A stretch of DNA of 23,795 bases from an uncultured Clostridia bacterium (GCA_947086925.1 CAMUAL010000028.1:1-23795), one strand, 5' to 3'; shown: positions 7,353 to 16,290, counted from the stretch's first letter. The notes: generated by a model not told the origin, from the sequence alone. Made by a program: numbers and translations.

Positions 7353-8291
7353 TCAGAGCGGCAAAAAAATACGGCCGCGCTTTACTTTCCGCCACGAAAA
7401 TTCTTTAATAAGCATATCGAGAGTTGCGGGAGTATCGGTCGCGGAAATACCCGCGGCAAACGCAAGCTTGCCCAAAATATATTCGGGCGGATACTTATTA
7501 AGTAACCGTAAAACCGAATCCCCCTCGCTTTTGCTGAGTTTGCGCCCGTTGCCGTCGCACACGAGCGGTATATGATAATATTTCGGCACGCGGTAATTAA
7601 GTAAACGCATAAGCCAAATCTGACGCGGCGTACTGCTTAATAAGTCGCGCCCGCGCACTACTTCGGTAACCCCGCTTTCGCCGTCGTCTACGCTCACTGC
7701 AAGCTGATACGCATACACCCCGTCGCTTCGGCGGAGTATAAAATCGCCGCAATCGGTTTTGAGATTTTGCGAGTATTCGCCCGCAACGCCGTCGGTGAAT
7801 CGTATGACTTCATCGGGAACTTCCGCCCTTAAACACGGCTTGCGCTTTTTACTCAGTTCGTAAAGTTCGGAATCGGCGAGATTTTTGCACGTACCCGCAT
7901 ACACTACGCCGCCGTCATTGAGGCGCGGCGCGTGTGCGGCATGAAGCTCTGCGCGAGAACAGTAGCACGGATAAAGCTTTATAAGCTTACTCAGTTCGTT
8001 TACTTTTTGTATGTAAACCTCGGTTTGATTGCTCTGCCACACCGTCGGACAGTCGCTTACAAGTCCGAACAAAGCAAGAGTATCGAGCATTTTCATTGCC
8101 GAATCGCGCGGACACCTTAACGGGTCGAGGTCTTCTATTCGCACGATAAATTTGCCTCCCGCCGCCTTTGCGGAAAGGTACGCAAGCATTGCGCAAATAA
8201 TATTTCCCGCATGCAGTTCTCCGCCCGGAGTGGGCGCAAATCTTCCAACGGGCGTTACGGTATGTTCACGTTGCGCGTTCGGATTATTCAT
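7353..8291 (-). CDS. gluQ: Glutamyl-Q tRNA(Asp) synthetase
   Basis: The product is a 312-residue class I synthetase catalytic core without the anticodon-binding half of GluRS. GRFAPTPGGELHAGN (16-30) is the HIGH-type motif, RIEDLDP (51-57) is the glutamate/adenylate region, and GRKLSKSEG (249-257) is the KMSKS-type loop. CYC (109-111), Y131 and C135 match the zinc ligands known in GluQ-RS. The enzyme attaches glutamate to queuosine at the wobble base of tRNA(Asp). The start at 8291 was chosen because the protein family begins here; the open frame continues about 50 codons upstream but runs across the promoter and a terminator. No ribosome site precedes the ATG (see promoter). The stop overlaps a short hairpin that I do not consider a terminator. 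Confidence 0.9.
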   Translation of the reverse strand: MNNPNAQREHTVTPVGRFAPTPGGELHAGNIICAMLAYLSAKAAGGKFIVRIEDLDPLRCPRDSAMKMLDTLALFGLVSDCPTVWQSNQTEVYIQKVNELSKLIKLYPCYCSRAELHAAHAPRLNDGGVVYAGTCKNLADSELYELSKKRKPCLRAEVPDEVIRFTDGVAGEYSQNLKTDCGDFILRRSDGVYAYQLAVSVDDGESGVTEVVRGRDLLSSTPRQIWLMRLLNYRVPKYYHIPLVCDGNGRKLSKSEGDSVLRLLNKYPPEYILGKLAFAAGISATDTPATLDMLIKEFSWRKVKRGRIFLPL

Positions 8292-8298
8292 AGTTTTT

Positions 8299-8327
8299 AT
8301 TTTATAATAAAGCAATAAAGGTGTCAA
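8299..8327 (-). promoter_or_regulatory. Sigma-A promoter of gluQ, apparently leaderless
   Basis: On the - strand, TTGACA (8327-8322), a 17-bp spacer and TAAAAT (8304-8299). Only 7 nt separate the -10 box from the ATG at 8291, the same geometry as the gene at 126. An alternative -10 (TATAAA, 8306-8301) has a 15-bp spacer. Confidence 0.6.
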
Positions 8328-8386
8328 CGGCTTTTTACATGTTCGCAGCTCCGCCGTCCGTAAAGGCACGCCTTGCGCAAACTTAC

Positions 8387-8420
8387 AAAAACGGGACACC
8401 GTGTTTAGCGTCCCGTTTTT
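8387..8420 (-). terminator. Terminator of the mannan utilisation operon
   Basis: A perfect 11-bp stem is formed by AAAAACGGGAC (8387-8397) and its complement (8410-8420), with a 12-nt loop. On the - strand the stem ends in GTCCCGTTTTT, a good U-tract, 34 bp after the stop of the last GH76 gene. Confidence 0.85.
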
Positions 8421-8453
8421 TCGTTCGGTATTACGATTCAATTCACAATCATA

Positions 8454-10103
8454 TTATTCGTAGTAATGCGCAAGCATTGCGTAGCAGTGAGCGTTTGCCG
8501 CTTGCAAAAGTATCTGTCTGCCGTTATTCTCGCTGCCGGGGTCGTCCGATGGATATTCGCTCCAACCCGCAACCCATGCGGGCGAAACAAGCTTATCGGC
8601 GGCGCGGTTATTGTTCCAACCGTAATCGAGCGAACTGCGAAGATGCTCTGCATACTCGGAGCAATCCACACCCGTAGCTTCTATATCGATGTAACCGTCG
8701 ATTAAAAACGACGTAAACCAACTGTTTTTATTGTATGCGTACTGTCCCTGAACAACCTGCGGATTCGCAAACTGAATATCCGCGGCTTGTGCAACCGCCG
8801 TGTTGCGATTATTGTACACTTTGGCAACGGCGGTTTTGCCTTGCGCGGTTGCTATGCCGTAAAGCTCGGCTCCCGCCGACATATACGTGCCCGTGTTGTA
8901 CGGCAAAATCTGCTCGTCGTACTGCTGAATACAGTCATCTGTTTTCGTCATATCCTTAAATCCTTCTTTAAGGAATATCTTGTCGCGTAAACAGCCGTTT
9001 GTGGTATTCATAAGCGTAGCGTAACAAAATTCGTAAATATTCATAGAAGTGCTTAAATACGATTCGGCAAGCGCACCGAATTTATCGCTGTGTTCCGAGT
9101 CGGAAAGCACCTGATACAACTTTGCAAGCATCATAGCGGTAGGCGCCGACGAACATGCGTTAAGCGAAGCATGCGAACTGTCGTTAAGCGAAGTACTGCC
9201 CTCGAACATAAACTTTGCGCCCCACTGCCAATAAATGCCGTTAAGCTTTAAGTGACTTTCATAGCCTTCGCCCACAATCCAATTCACGATATTTACCGCT
9301 TCGTTGAGATACTTTTCGTCGCCGAGATTAAGGTAAGCGTAATAAAATTCTTTCGCAACCCAAATGTTGTCGTCGAAGTACACCGAGCTCATGCTTACGT
9401 TTTGGCTGTCGTAAGAACCTCCTCTGCCCGAGTTGTAAATGGCGTAAGCGTTTGCGGTGCCGTCGGTTTCGCCGTAATTTGCTATATAGTAGTCGTCGTT
9501 TTCCATATACTGACCGTTTCCGACGTTAACGGATTTAGCTCTGTAATAGCGCAAACCGTCCATAAGTTCCTCTAAGTACGTTTCGAAAAACTCGCGGTCG
9601 GGGTCGTTTTTCGGCATTACAAGAAGTATGCCGTTTACCATTGCGGGCTGTTCGGTGTTGGGCCACAAAAACGGCACTCCGCCCGTGGGCGTAAGCTTGC
9701 TTAATTTTGTGTTTGAATCCCAATACAGCTCGCGTATAACTTTTGCGTATTCGACTGCGCGTTCGTAGTTGATTGCCGCGTAATCGGGGTTTTCCGTCCA
9801 ATGAGCGGTAAGAGTCACGTTTGCCGCGGGCGTAAATTTTTCGCCGGCAATTCCCGCAAGAACCGAGCCGTTGTACCAGCCTTCGAAAGTACAGTCGTTT
9901 TTGATTACAGTCGGAAGCGTTACCGATTCGCCCGCTTTTACTTTAACCGAAGTTTCGCCCGTAAGCGTGCCGCCGTCGGAGTTATAGGTGACGGTGTATT
10001 CGGTGTTGCCGCCCGCGCTCGGGGTATCGCCGCATGCGGCAAACAGCGCGCATGAAAGAATCATGCAAAACAGCGCCGCAAGAATCTTTTTATACGTTTT
10101 CAT
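8454..10103 (-). CDS. GH76 lipoprotein with InlB B-repeat
   Basis: The product is 549 residues and probably an endo-alpha-1,6-mannanase. A lipoprotein signal peptide ends at Cys24 (LFAAC). Residues 35-102 form one InlB B-repeat (Listeria-Bacteroides/Flg_new type: VTYNSDGGT, FEGWYNG, LTAHW), likely a spacer or wall-contact module. The (alpha/alpha)6-barrel domain of family GH76 follows at about 110-549. YFDDNIWVA (242-250) carries the adjacent aspartates D244-D245 that are the catalytic pair in GH76. An insert of about 45 residues (190-235) before this motif is absent from the upstream GH76. The GGAG ribosome site lies in the last codons of that upstream gene, whose stop is 3 nt away, so the two are translationally coupled. 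It is the last gene of the operon. Confidence 0.88.
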   Translation of the reverse strand: MKTYKKILAALFCMILSCALFAACGDTPSAGGNTEYTVTYNSDGGTLTGETSVKVKAGESVTLPTVIKNDCTFEGWYNGSVLAGIAGEKFTPAANVTLTAHWTENPDYAAINYERAVEYAKVIRELYWDSNTKLSKLTPTGGVPFLWPNTEQPAMVNGILLVMPKNDPDREFFETYLEELMDGLRYYRAKSVNVGNGQYMENDDYYIANYGETDGTANAYAIYNSGRGGSYDSQNVSMSSVYFDDNIWVAKEFYYAYLNLGDEKYLNEAVNIVNWIVGEGYESHLKLNGIYWQWGAKFMFEGSTSLNDSSHASLNACSSAPTAMMLAKLYQVLSDSEHSDKFGALAESYLSTSMNIYEFCYATLMNTTNGCLRDKIFLKEGFKDMTKTDDCIQQYDEQILPYNTGTYMSAGAELYGIATAQGKTAVAKVYNNRNTAVAQAADIQFANPQVVQGQYAYNKNSWFTSFLIDGYIDIEATGVDCSEYAEHLRSSLDYGWNNNRAADKLVSPAWVAGWSEYPSDDPGSENNGRQILLQAANAHCYAMLAHYYE

Positions 10104-10106
10104 GTT

Positions 10107-11348
10107 TTACTCCTTTACGTGTTGATAGAAATATGCAAGCGTTCCGAAGTTTTCGGAATTCGCCGCCATGTCGAGAAGATTCAAACCCTTGCCGTAATCG
10201 CCGCCATATGAACCGAACGACACATTGCCGCTATCGTCCTTTCTCCATCCGTCCGCCCAATTCGGCGGCATAAGATTGTCGTATAAGTCGGCATAAGCAA
10301 AGTTAAGATTTTTTTCGTAGGTTTCTATGTAAGCGCGAGTAGTTTCCTTGTCGTGCGGATACAACTCCACCCACGAGTCGAGCAAAAGCACGTTAAACCA
10401 CGGATTATCCGAAGTTATTACTTTATAGTCGCGGTCGTCGCGGTCTTTGAACCAATAGTTATATGCGCCCGACGCGCTTGCCTTTGCCTGCGTAAGATAC
10501 TTTTCTTCACCCGTTATTTCGTAAAGCTTAACGCCCGACGAAATCATGCTTCCCGTGTTATAGGTAAACTTCCAAGTGGTTATGTTTCCCTCGTTGCTTA
10601 TGTTATCCCAATACACATTATCGGACGGGTCGCGCAAAGTCGAATACGTCCACTCGTAAACCCTTATTGCCCTGTCGAGCCATTCGGATTTTTTCGTTTT
10701 TTCGTACAGCCTTGCAAACAGCAACGATGCAGGCGCGTTCGAACAGGTATTGCGCGAATTTTTTTTCTGTTCGCACCAATATATGCCGCCCAAATCGTCG
10801 TTTGCCCAACCGCTCCAAACAAACTCGGCAACCGCCTCGCTCGTTTCAAGATAATCCTCCGTTCCGAAAATTTCGTAGGCGTTTAAAAATTCGCGGCTTA
10901 TCCAAATATTGTCGTCGTAATACGTATCGCCCGCCGCCATGCCTACGGTAGTGGAACGCGACGCGCAATAAGTGTGGAAATCTTTTCTGAACGACCTGTA
11001 ATATTCGAAACCTTTAAGCGTTTTCTTGTAATAGTCCTCGACTTCTTTTTTTGCGTTTTTGCTTAAAGTGGCAATGCGCCACGACGCCGCAACCGTTTCG
11101 GTGTAAGGCCACACAAACGCAGTGCTTAGCGTGCCGCTCGCGTCATCGGTAAAGTTGGGATATGCGTGGAACATAAACAGAGTATCGTTTTGCCAATACT
11201 TTTCACGCACCGAATCGTTGAGTAAAATTGCGCGCGAGGCATAAAGCTTTGCGGTTTTGTTTAAGCCTTTAAGAGGATTTCCGCAACCGCACAAACCCAA
11301 TGTCATTGTAAGGCATACCGCAATTAAAGCAACGACTTTCTTTTTCAT
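10107..11348 (-). CDS. GH76 family lipoprotein, putative alpha-1,6-mannanase
   Basis: The product is 413 residues. The signal peptide ends in the lipobox L-C-G-C with Cys22. The remainder is a single GH76 domain, with TYYDDNIWIS holding the aspartate pair D145-D146. Later family-like features are GGIYWCEQ, the TCSNAPASLLFARLY helix, and YNTGSMISSG. Compared with its downstream paralogue it lacks the InlB repeat and the long insert, so the two are diverged rather than recent duplicates. Family members cut the alpha-1,6-linked backbone of fungal mannan. The ATG was chosen for the signal peptide; AAAGGGG lies upstream. The start overlaps the GH125 stop (ATGA). Confidence 0.88.
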   Translation of the reverse strand: MKKKVVALIAVCLTMTLGLCGCGNPLKGLNKTAKLYASRAILLNDSVREKYWQNDTLFMFHAYPNFTDDASGTLSTAFVWPYTETVAASWRIATLSKNAKKEVEDYYKKTLKGFEYYRSFRKDFHTYCASRSTTVGMAAGDTYYDDNIWISREFLNAYEIFGTEDYLETSEAVAEFVWSGWANDDLGGIYWCEQKKNSRNTCSNAPASLLFARLYEKTKKSEWLDRAIRVYEWTYSTLRDPSDNVYWDNISNEGNITTWKFTYNTGSMISSGVKLYEITGEEKYLTQAKASASGAYNYWFKDRDDRDYKVITSDNPWFNVLLLDSWVELYPHDKETTRAYIETYEKNLNFAYADLYDNLMPPNWADGWRKDDSGNVSFGSYGGDYGKGLNLLDMAANSENFGTLAYFYQHVKE

Positions 11349-12679
11349 ACGCGTTCCCCTTTTTCTTTCATGTCGGTTACAGCCATTGCGTACAAAGTGT
11401 TTGCCCAACAAAACCACGGACGAGTGAACTCAAACGGGTTATCGCAATGAAATCCCTCGTGCATAACGCCGCAGTCCGCGTCGGTGCTTTCAAGCAAGCG
11501 CAGACACTCTCTGCGTTCCGCGCCGTCGGCGGAAGTAAGCAGTTGTATGGCTATCGCTATGTGCCAAATGTACTTGTCGGGCGTATGGGGACTCCCCACA
11601 CCCTTAGCCGCTTTGCCGTTGTAGTAGTAAGGATTTTTTGCGCTAAGAATAAACTTGCGCGTATTTAAGTATAAAGGGTCGTCGGGTGCACAGTATCCGA
11701 GATACGGCAAACTGAGTAAACTCGGCACGTTTGCGTCGTCCATTAAATTGTAATTGCCGAGTCCGTCCGTTTCGTAAGCGTAAATATCGCCCGCATCGGT
11801 CGATACTACGGCGTACTTAGCGAGCCCCTCTTTTACTCTGCCGTTTATGCGGTTAAGCTTACCGAGCATATCGGGCGGAATTTTAACCTTTGAATGATTC
11901 GCGCCGAGCCAATCGAGCACAACCGTTGCAAACATGTTCGACGGTATAAGATAACCGTAGGTGCATACGTCGTCGCTCGGGCGGTAGCCGTTCCATATAA
12001 GCCCCGTATAGCCTACGGGCGAACCTTTGCCGTTATTATCGAGCGTCGGAAACTGCGGATAAAGCGGACGGCTGTGTATATACTTGGATTTTTCGAAGTG
12101 GAACTGTTCCGTTTCGAACGTATCCAAAATACAAGCGAGCGCGCTTAAAAAGCCTCTGTCGAACACCGAATAATCGGCGGTTAAATCGGCATACTTCTGT
12201 GCAAGCCATAACGGGTAACAAAGCGAGTCTATTTCAAACTTGCGTTCCCATACCCACGGACTGTCGAAGTCGGTTACGTCGTCTTTATGACCGCGGTTGT
12301 TTGCCGAAAGGTTAAACGCGTTTGCGTACGGGTCGATGCAAATATAATAAAACTGACGTTTAAGAAGCCCTTTAACGAGTTTTTTTACGCCGTCGTCGAT
12401 ATTCGCATACGGCAGATAAGCCATAACCTGAACGCTGCTGTCGCGCAACCACATTGCCGGTATATCGCCCGTGTACATAAACACGCTTCCGTCGTCGAGC
12501 AACTCCGTTGCAGAATCGAGCGTTGAATAAAAGCAGTTTTTAAACAACAATTTGCGCTTGTCGCCTATAAGCGAATCGGTAAATTCGCCTACGGCTCTGC
12601 GCATTGCTATGTAATTTAAATCGTTTCGCACCGGTGCGGAGGATTGCCCCCGCACCTGCGAATTCGACGTGTTAAGCAT
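11345..12679 (-). CDS. GH125 exo-alpha-1,6-mannosidase, cytoplasmic
   Basis: The product is 444 residues. GDIPAMWLRDSS (71-82) is a family signature. GYRPSDD (231-237) contains the aspartate that matches the general acid known in clostridial and pneumococcal GH125 enzymes, and MHEGF near E408 matches the base region. GH125 enzymes are metal-independent inverting exo-alpha-1,6-mannosidases. There is no signal peptide, so it should act on imported oligosaccharides. The start MLNTSN is preferred, with AGAGGAAA upstream; it overlaps the end of the upstream surface-protein gene by 8 nt. It lies between the importer and the surface mannanases, as expected for the final trimming step. Confidence 0.93.
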   Translation of the reverse strand: MLNTSNSQVRGQSSAPVRNDLNYIAMRRAVGEFTDSLIGDKRKLLFKNCFYSTLDSATELLDDGSVFMYTGDIPAMWLRDSSVQVMAYLPYANIDDGVKKLVKGLLKRQFYYICIDPYANAFNLSANNRGHKDDVTDFDSPWVWERKFEIDSLCYPLWLAQKYADLTADYSVFDRGFLSALACILDTFETEQFHFEKSKYIHSRPLYPQFPTLDNNGKGSPVGYTGLIWNGYRPSDDVCTYGYLIPSNMFATVVLDWLGANHSKVKIPPDMLGKLNRINGRVKEGLAKYAVVSTDAGDIYAYETDGLGNYNLMDDANVPSLLSLPYLGYCAPDDPLYLNTRKFILSAKNPYYYNGKAAKGVGSPHTPDKYIWHIAIAIQLLTSADGAERRECLRLLESTDADCGVMHEGFHCDNPFEFTRPWFCWANTLYAMAVTDMKEKGERV

Positions 12680-15344
12680 TTTGTTTCCTCTTGCGGATGA
12701 ATAATGCCGCCGCCGAAAGTCCGAGCGCGAGCAATGCTCCCGCAACCGTGCTTCCCACAGCAACCGAGCCGCATCTCTTTTTGCCGCCGTCGTCTTTATT
12801 GTCATCACCGTTATCGCCGCCGCTTGCACCTTCGAGCGTTACGTTTACGTTAAACGTAAGTTTATCGAACGCGCTGTATGCTTCTACCGTTACGGTTGTG
12901 TTTGCAGTTACGTTGTTGAGCGTGAATTTGCCGTCGTTTGACAGCGAGCCGGAATCGGACACAAGATTGTATTTAACAATGTAACCGTCTTTGTTCACAA
13001 TGTAATCGGAAAAGTCGATTGCCACGTTCGCGCCGCTCTGTACGGGAGCAAGATTTACGGGCGTCGACGAAATACTGCCGCCGAACTGCGAAAGATAATT
13101 AACCCACTCGCCGCTGCCTTTGTTTGCCTCGAAGTCGTAAGTGCCGCTTACCTTGCTTGCTCTGCCGTTTTCGACTATTATGTAAATAGGACGGGTTTCA
13201 ACAACCGAATCGTGAATATCGAACTGCTGAACGATTATTCCGCTTTCGGTGTTTACAAGCATATCGGTTGTTGCCCAACCGTTACCCGACGCACCGTCGT
13301 TTGCATAGCAGTTTGCAAGCGCACCGGTAGAAATATGCACCTTGCCGGTAACGGGATTATAAAGCATTATCGTGTTGTCGCCCCAGAAATTCGCATTTCC
13401 GTTGCCGCCTTTAAACGTAAGTTTTATAACGCCGGAGTTGCCCGTCTTCCAGAACACGATTCCGCCGTCGGACGGTCTGCCTGCCGAGAAACCTATTTCG
13501 AAAGCTTCGTTGTAGGCGGTTTTAAACGCCTCTACAAGCTGTGCGTCGGTGGGTTGAGTCTTTCCCCACAAAGTCCAATATGCGTTGTCTACCGATTGGT
13601 CGTCGCCCGAAGAAGTGTGTTTAACGGTGCTTTCGGTAATGCTGTCCGAATAGCTCACGGTTTCGAAGAATACTTTGTCGGAATCGAAGGTTGCGCCCTC
13701 GGTTGCCACAGCCGATTCGGTGAGCACGACAACAACATCGCCGCCTTCAATCGTTTCTTCCATTTGCGAAGTAAGCTTAATATAGCCGTTTTCGAACGGA
13801 TAAGCATAAATGTTCTTTTCGCCGTCTACGGTTGCAACAAGCATGCGCTCGCCCACGGGTTTGCCGAGCGAATCCAAAAGCTTATCTACAACCGCGGGAC
13901 GGAAGTATACGAAGTCGTTGATTTCTTCGGAGTAAGCAAGCATATGGTTGTTGCCCTTGTTGTCGGTATAAGTCTGCGAAATATAGCCGTTCGAGTAAAC
14001 AACCTTGTCTACCTTTGCAAGCGTTTCATCGTCGGAAAAATCCACTTTTTCGCGGTATGCCGATTTAATAGCCGCCGAGAACTCTGCCGCGGTATAAGAA
14101 GAAGGTATTACGCCGTCGCTTACGGTAGGACCGAACATGCCTATGTTGTTGGCTATGTCGATTTCCTGTTCGGCGCCGTTCATGTCCACGTTAACGCCCG
14201 ACTTCATGGTTGCGTTACTGTTATTAGGGTCGGCGCCGTCGGCTTTCATATAGCCGTTTGAAAAGTTCTGATATCTGTTACCGTCGCTTGCAAGGAATGC
14301 GTCTCCCGTAGGATAACCTATTTGCTTTGCGTTGCCGTTGGTTTCAACAAGGCGCGCAAACTCGTCTTTTATAAGGTAAGCGCAAGCGTCGTCTTCGTTG
14401 TAAGCAAGATACGCCCACTTTGTTCTTTCACCGTCGTTATAAGGGTTGGATACGCTGTCGCCGTTACGGAAGTATTGCAACGTAAGGTCGTTTTCTTGTA
14501 CTACTACGGTGAACGGATAACCTGCGTTAAATTCGTCGTTTAAGTATCTGTCGTAAGCGTCTATAAAAGCTTGTTGCAAAGCTTTGTTGGTGGTTCCCAC
14601 GCTCGAAGCAATGGTATCGTTGGCAACGCCGATGAATCCGCGGGGATTTGCGGCGATTTCGTTGCCGTCTTCGTCTACGTTTTTACCGAAAACGTGACTT
14701 ACGCTGCTTCCCTCTCGCTTCATGTAGCCGCCCGCAAAGTTCTGATACGTAATATAGTCGGTATCGCTGCTGTACACGCGGAACATATCGCTTGCGGCAG
14801 TTCCGAGTTTTTTGCCGTTGCCGCTGTAATCTTTGGCAAACTCGGCTGTGATAACGTAAACTTCGCCGCTAAGCGAGTCGTAAGAAAGCCAACCCACGTA
14901 ATTATCGCCCCAACCGTCGTAACCTGCGTTAAGACGCTTTAAGTCGGCAACGGGTATTTTATCCCACGTTTTCCAATTAGAGCGGGCGTTGTTTCCGGCA
15001 GTAAGCAAACCGTCGTCGCTTGCGTTGGAATACACGATAATATCGCCGTCTTCATAAGCCTCGCTGAGAGACTTTGCGCCTTCGCCCGTAGTTGCCGCCG
15101 TAATTGCCGCGTTTAAAGAGTTCACCTTTTTTACAGCCGCCTCTGTTATAACCTCTTTTGCGGTTTTGTCTTCGGTTGCGGCTACGCCGCCGTAATAAGC
15201 GGGGTCATTGCCGTCGGTATCGCTGTTAAAGGCATCCCAAGCCGCACGTGCGGTAACAAGAGCGCTCATGCTAAGCGCAACTACCGCGCAGGCAAGCAAC
15301 ATAACTATTATGCTTGCCAAGGTTCTACGTTTTGTCTTTGTCAT
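12672..15344 (-). CDS. Large surface protein, LGFP-like modules, C-terminal anchor
   Basis: The product is 890 residues. A signal peptide (MTKTKRR plus hydrophobic 11-29, cleavage near VTARA) exports it. The body contains about four related modules of 120-150 residues (roughly 60-200, 235-370, 395-520 and 590-720). Each has a helix with AY, a W/LAYN-type strand, an EFA helix, then an LG.P-type turn and YQNF..GYMK, resembling LGFP repeats (clearest: IGYPTGDAFL, then YQNFSNGYMKADG). An Ig-like segment (about 770-840) and an acidic G/D/N linker (GGDNGDDNKDDGG) precede Cys858-Gly-Ser, a 22-residue hydrophobic helix and RKRKQNA. There is no LPXTG. It probably stays on the cell surface. A role in binding or tethering mannan is inferred from the operon only. 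The strong GGGAGGA site fixes the start. Confidence 0.72.
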   Translation of the reverse strand: MTKTKRRTLASIIVMLLACAVVALSMSALVTARAAWDAFNSDTDGNDPAYYGGVAATEDKTAKEVITEAAVKKVNSLNAAITAATTGEGAKSLSEAYEDGDIIVYSNASDDGLLTAGNNARSNWKTWDKIPVADLKRLNAGYDGWGDNYVGWLSYDSLSGEVYVITAEFAKDYSGNGKKLGTAASDMFRVYSSDTDYITYQNFAGGYMKREGSSVSHVFGKNVDEDGNEIAANPRGFIGVANDTIASSVGTTNKALQQAFIDAYDRYLNDEFNAGYPFTVVVQENDLTLQYFRNGDSVSNPYNDGERTKWAYLAYNEDDACAYLIKDEFARLVETNGNAKQIGYPTGDAFLASDGNRYQNFSNGYMKADGADPNNSNATMKSGVNVDMNGAEQEIDIANNIGMFGPTVSDGVIPSSYTAAEFSAAIKSAYREKVDFSDDETLAKVDKVVYSNGYISQTYTDNKGNNHMLAYSEEINDFVYFRPAVVDKLLDSLGKPVGERMLVATVDGEKNIYAYPFENGYIKLTSQMEETIEGGDVVVVLTESAVATEGATFDSDKVFFETVSYSDSITESTVKHTSSGDDQSVDNAYWTLWGKTQPTDAQLVEAFKTAYNEAFEIGFSAGRPSDGGIVFWKTGNSGVIKLTFKGGNGNANFWGDNTIMLYNPVTGKVHISTGALANCYANDGASGNGWATTDMLVNTESGIIVQQFDIHDSVVETRPIYIIVENGRASKVSGTYDFEANKGSGEWVNYLSQFGGSISSTPVNLAPVQSGANVAIDFSDYIVNKDGYIVKYNLVSDSGSLSNDGKFTLNNVTANTTVTVEAYSAFDKLTFNVNVTLEGASGGDNGDDNKDDGGKKRCGSVAVGSTVAGALLALGLSAAALFIRKRKQNA

Positions 15345-15360
15345 AATTTCCTCCCAGAAT

Positions 15361-16290
15361 TTATTCTTTAATACCGCCCACGGCTACGCCCTGAACGAAG
15401 TATTTCTGCATTGCTACAAACAGTACCAACATGGGTATTGCCATTAAGATTGTTAGCGCCATCAAAGGACCGTAGTTTACCTCGGTCGGCGTTTTAAAGA
15501 ATTTAAACGCCATTGTAAGCAGTTGATTCTCGGCGCTTTGAAGCACTATATTCGGCCACATAAAGTTGTTCCACCCGCTTTGAAACGTGAATATTCCGAG
15601 CGTTAAAAGCCCCGGTATTACAAGCGGCAGATAAATGCGGAAAAATATGTAAAACTCGCCCGCACCGTCCATTCGCGCGCTTTCCGCCATGTCGTTGGGC
15701 AGAGCAACAAAAAACTGCCGCATGAAAAAGATTCCGTACACGCCTATCGCTCCGGGCAAGATTACCGATGCGAGGTTATCGTAGAATCCCATTCCGCCTT
15801 GCCCTATTATGTTGTTGCCGCCCGCAAGCGGGAAGTTGAACAACACAAAGAAAGTGGGTATAAGCGTTATTACTCCCGGAATCATCATGGAAGTAAGCAG
15901 AATATTGAAAATAATTTTGTGACCGGTGAATTTTATTTTGCTGAACGCATAAGCCGCAAGCGACCCGAAAAACAGATTGGTAAACACGCCCAAAACGGTG
16001 GTAAGCAAGCTGTTTAATAACATTCTGAAAAACGGAATCGTTTGAAATACGGTTTTGTAATGCGATAACGTAAATACGCTCGGAAACCAACTTATAGGCA
16101 ATTTGAGAATTTCGTTCTCGGCACGCACCGACGTTATAATAGACCAATAAAACGGCAAGCACATTACAACCGCACATAACACGAGCAGAATATACAAAAC
16201 GATTCTTAAAATCACTTTTTTAGCTATACGCTTGTTGCGGTCTTTTGAGGCAAGAAGCTTTGCGTCGGAATATAATTCCGCATTATTCAT
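15361..16290 (-). CDS. Sugar ABC transporter permease, MalG-type (CUT1)
   Basis: The product is a 309-residue inner-membrane permease with six predicted helices and a long basic N-terminal segment. The EAA loop is visible as SARMDGAGEFYIFFRIYLP, the cytoplasmic coupling site for the ATPase, and the C-terminus is KYFVQGVAVGGIKE, typical of CUT1 MalG-like proteins. It overlaps the stop of the other permease (ATGA) and has AGGAGG upstream. Substrate, by context: alpha-1,6-manno-oligosaccharides. No ATP-binding subunit is encoded in this operon, as is usual for Bacillota that share one MsiK-like ATPase. Confidence 0.93.
   Translation of the reverse strand: MNNAELYSDAKLLASKDRNKRIAKKVILRIVLYILLVLCAVVMCLPFYWSIITSVRAENEILKLPISWFPSVFTLSHYKTVFQTIPFFRMLLNSLLTTVLGVFTNLFFGSLAAYAFSKIKFTGHKIIFNILLTSMMIPGVITLIPTFFVLFNFPLAGGNNIIGQGGMGFYDNLASVILPGAIGVYGIFFMRQFFVALPNDMAESARMDGAGEFYIFFRIYLPLVIPGLLTLGIFTFQSGWNNFMWPNIVLQSAENQLLTMAFKFFKTPTEVNYGPLMALTILMAIPMLVLFVAMQKYFVQGVAVGGIKE

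Noticed and set aside
7345..7360. CGCTC/GAGCG hairpin across the gluQ stop codon
   Set aside because: The stem is only 5 bp and no T-run follows on the - strand; the A-tract is on the wrong side. Not a credible terminator.
8292..8441. N-terminal extension of gluQ by about 50 codons
   Set aside because: The extension crosses a consensus promoter and the terminator of the neighbouring operon, and its residues do not match the synthetase family.
13212..14261. Open frame of 349 codons on the + strand inside the large surface-protein gene
   Set aside because: It is antisense to a gene with a strong ribosome site, signal peptide and repeated modules. Its predicted product has no domain or signal, and the frame is explained by codon bias of the real gene.
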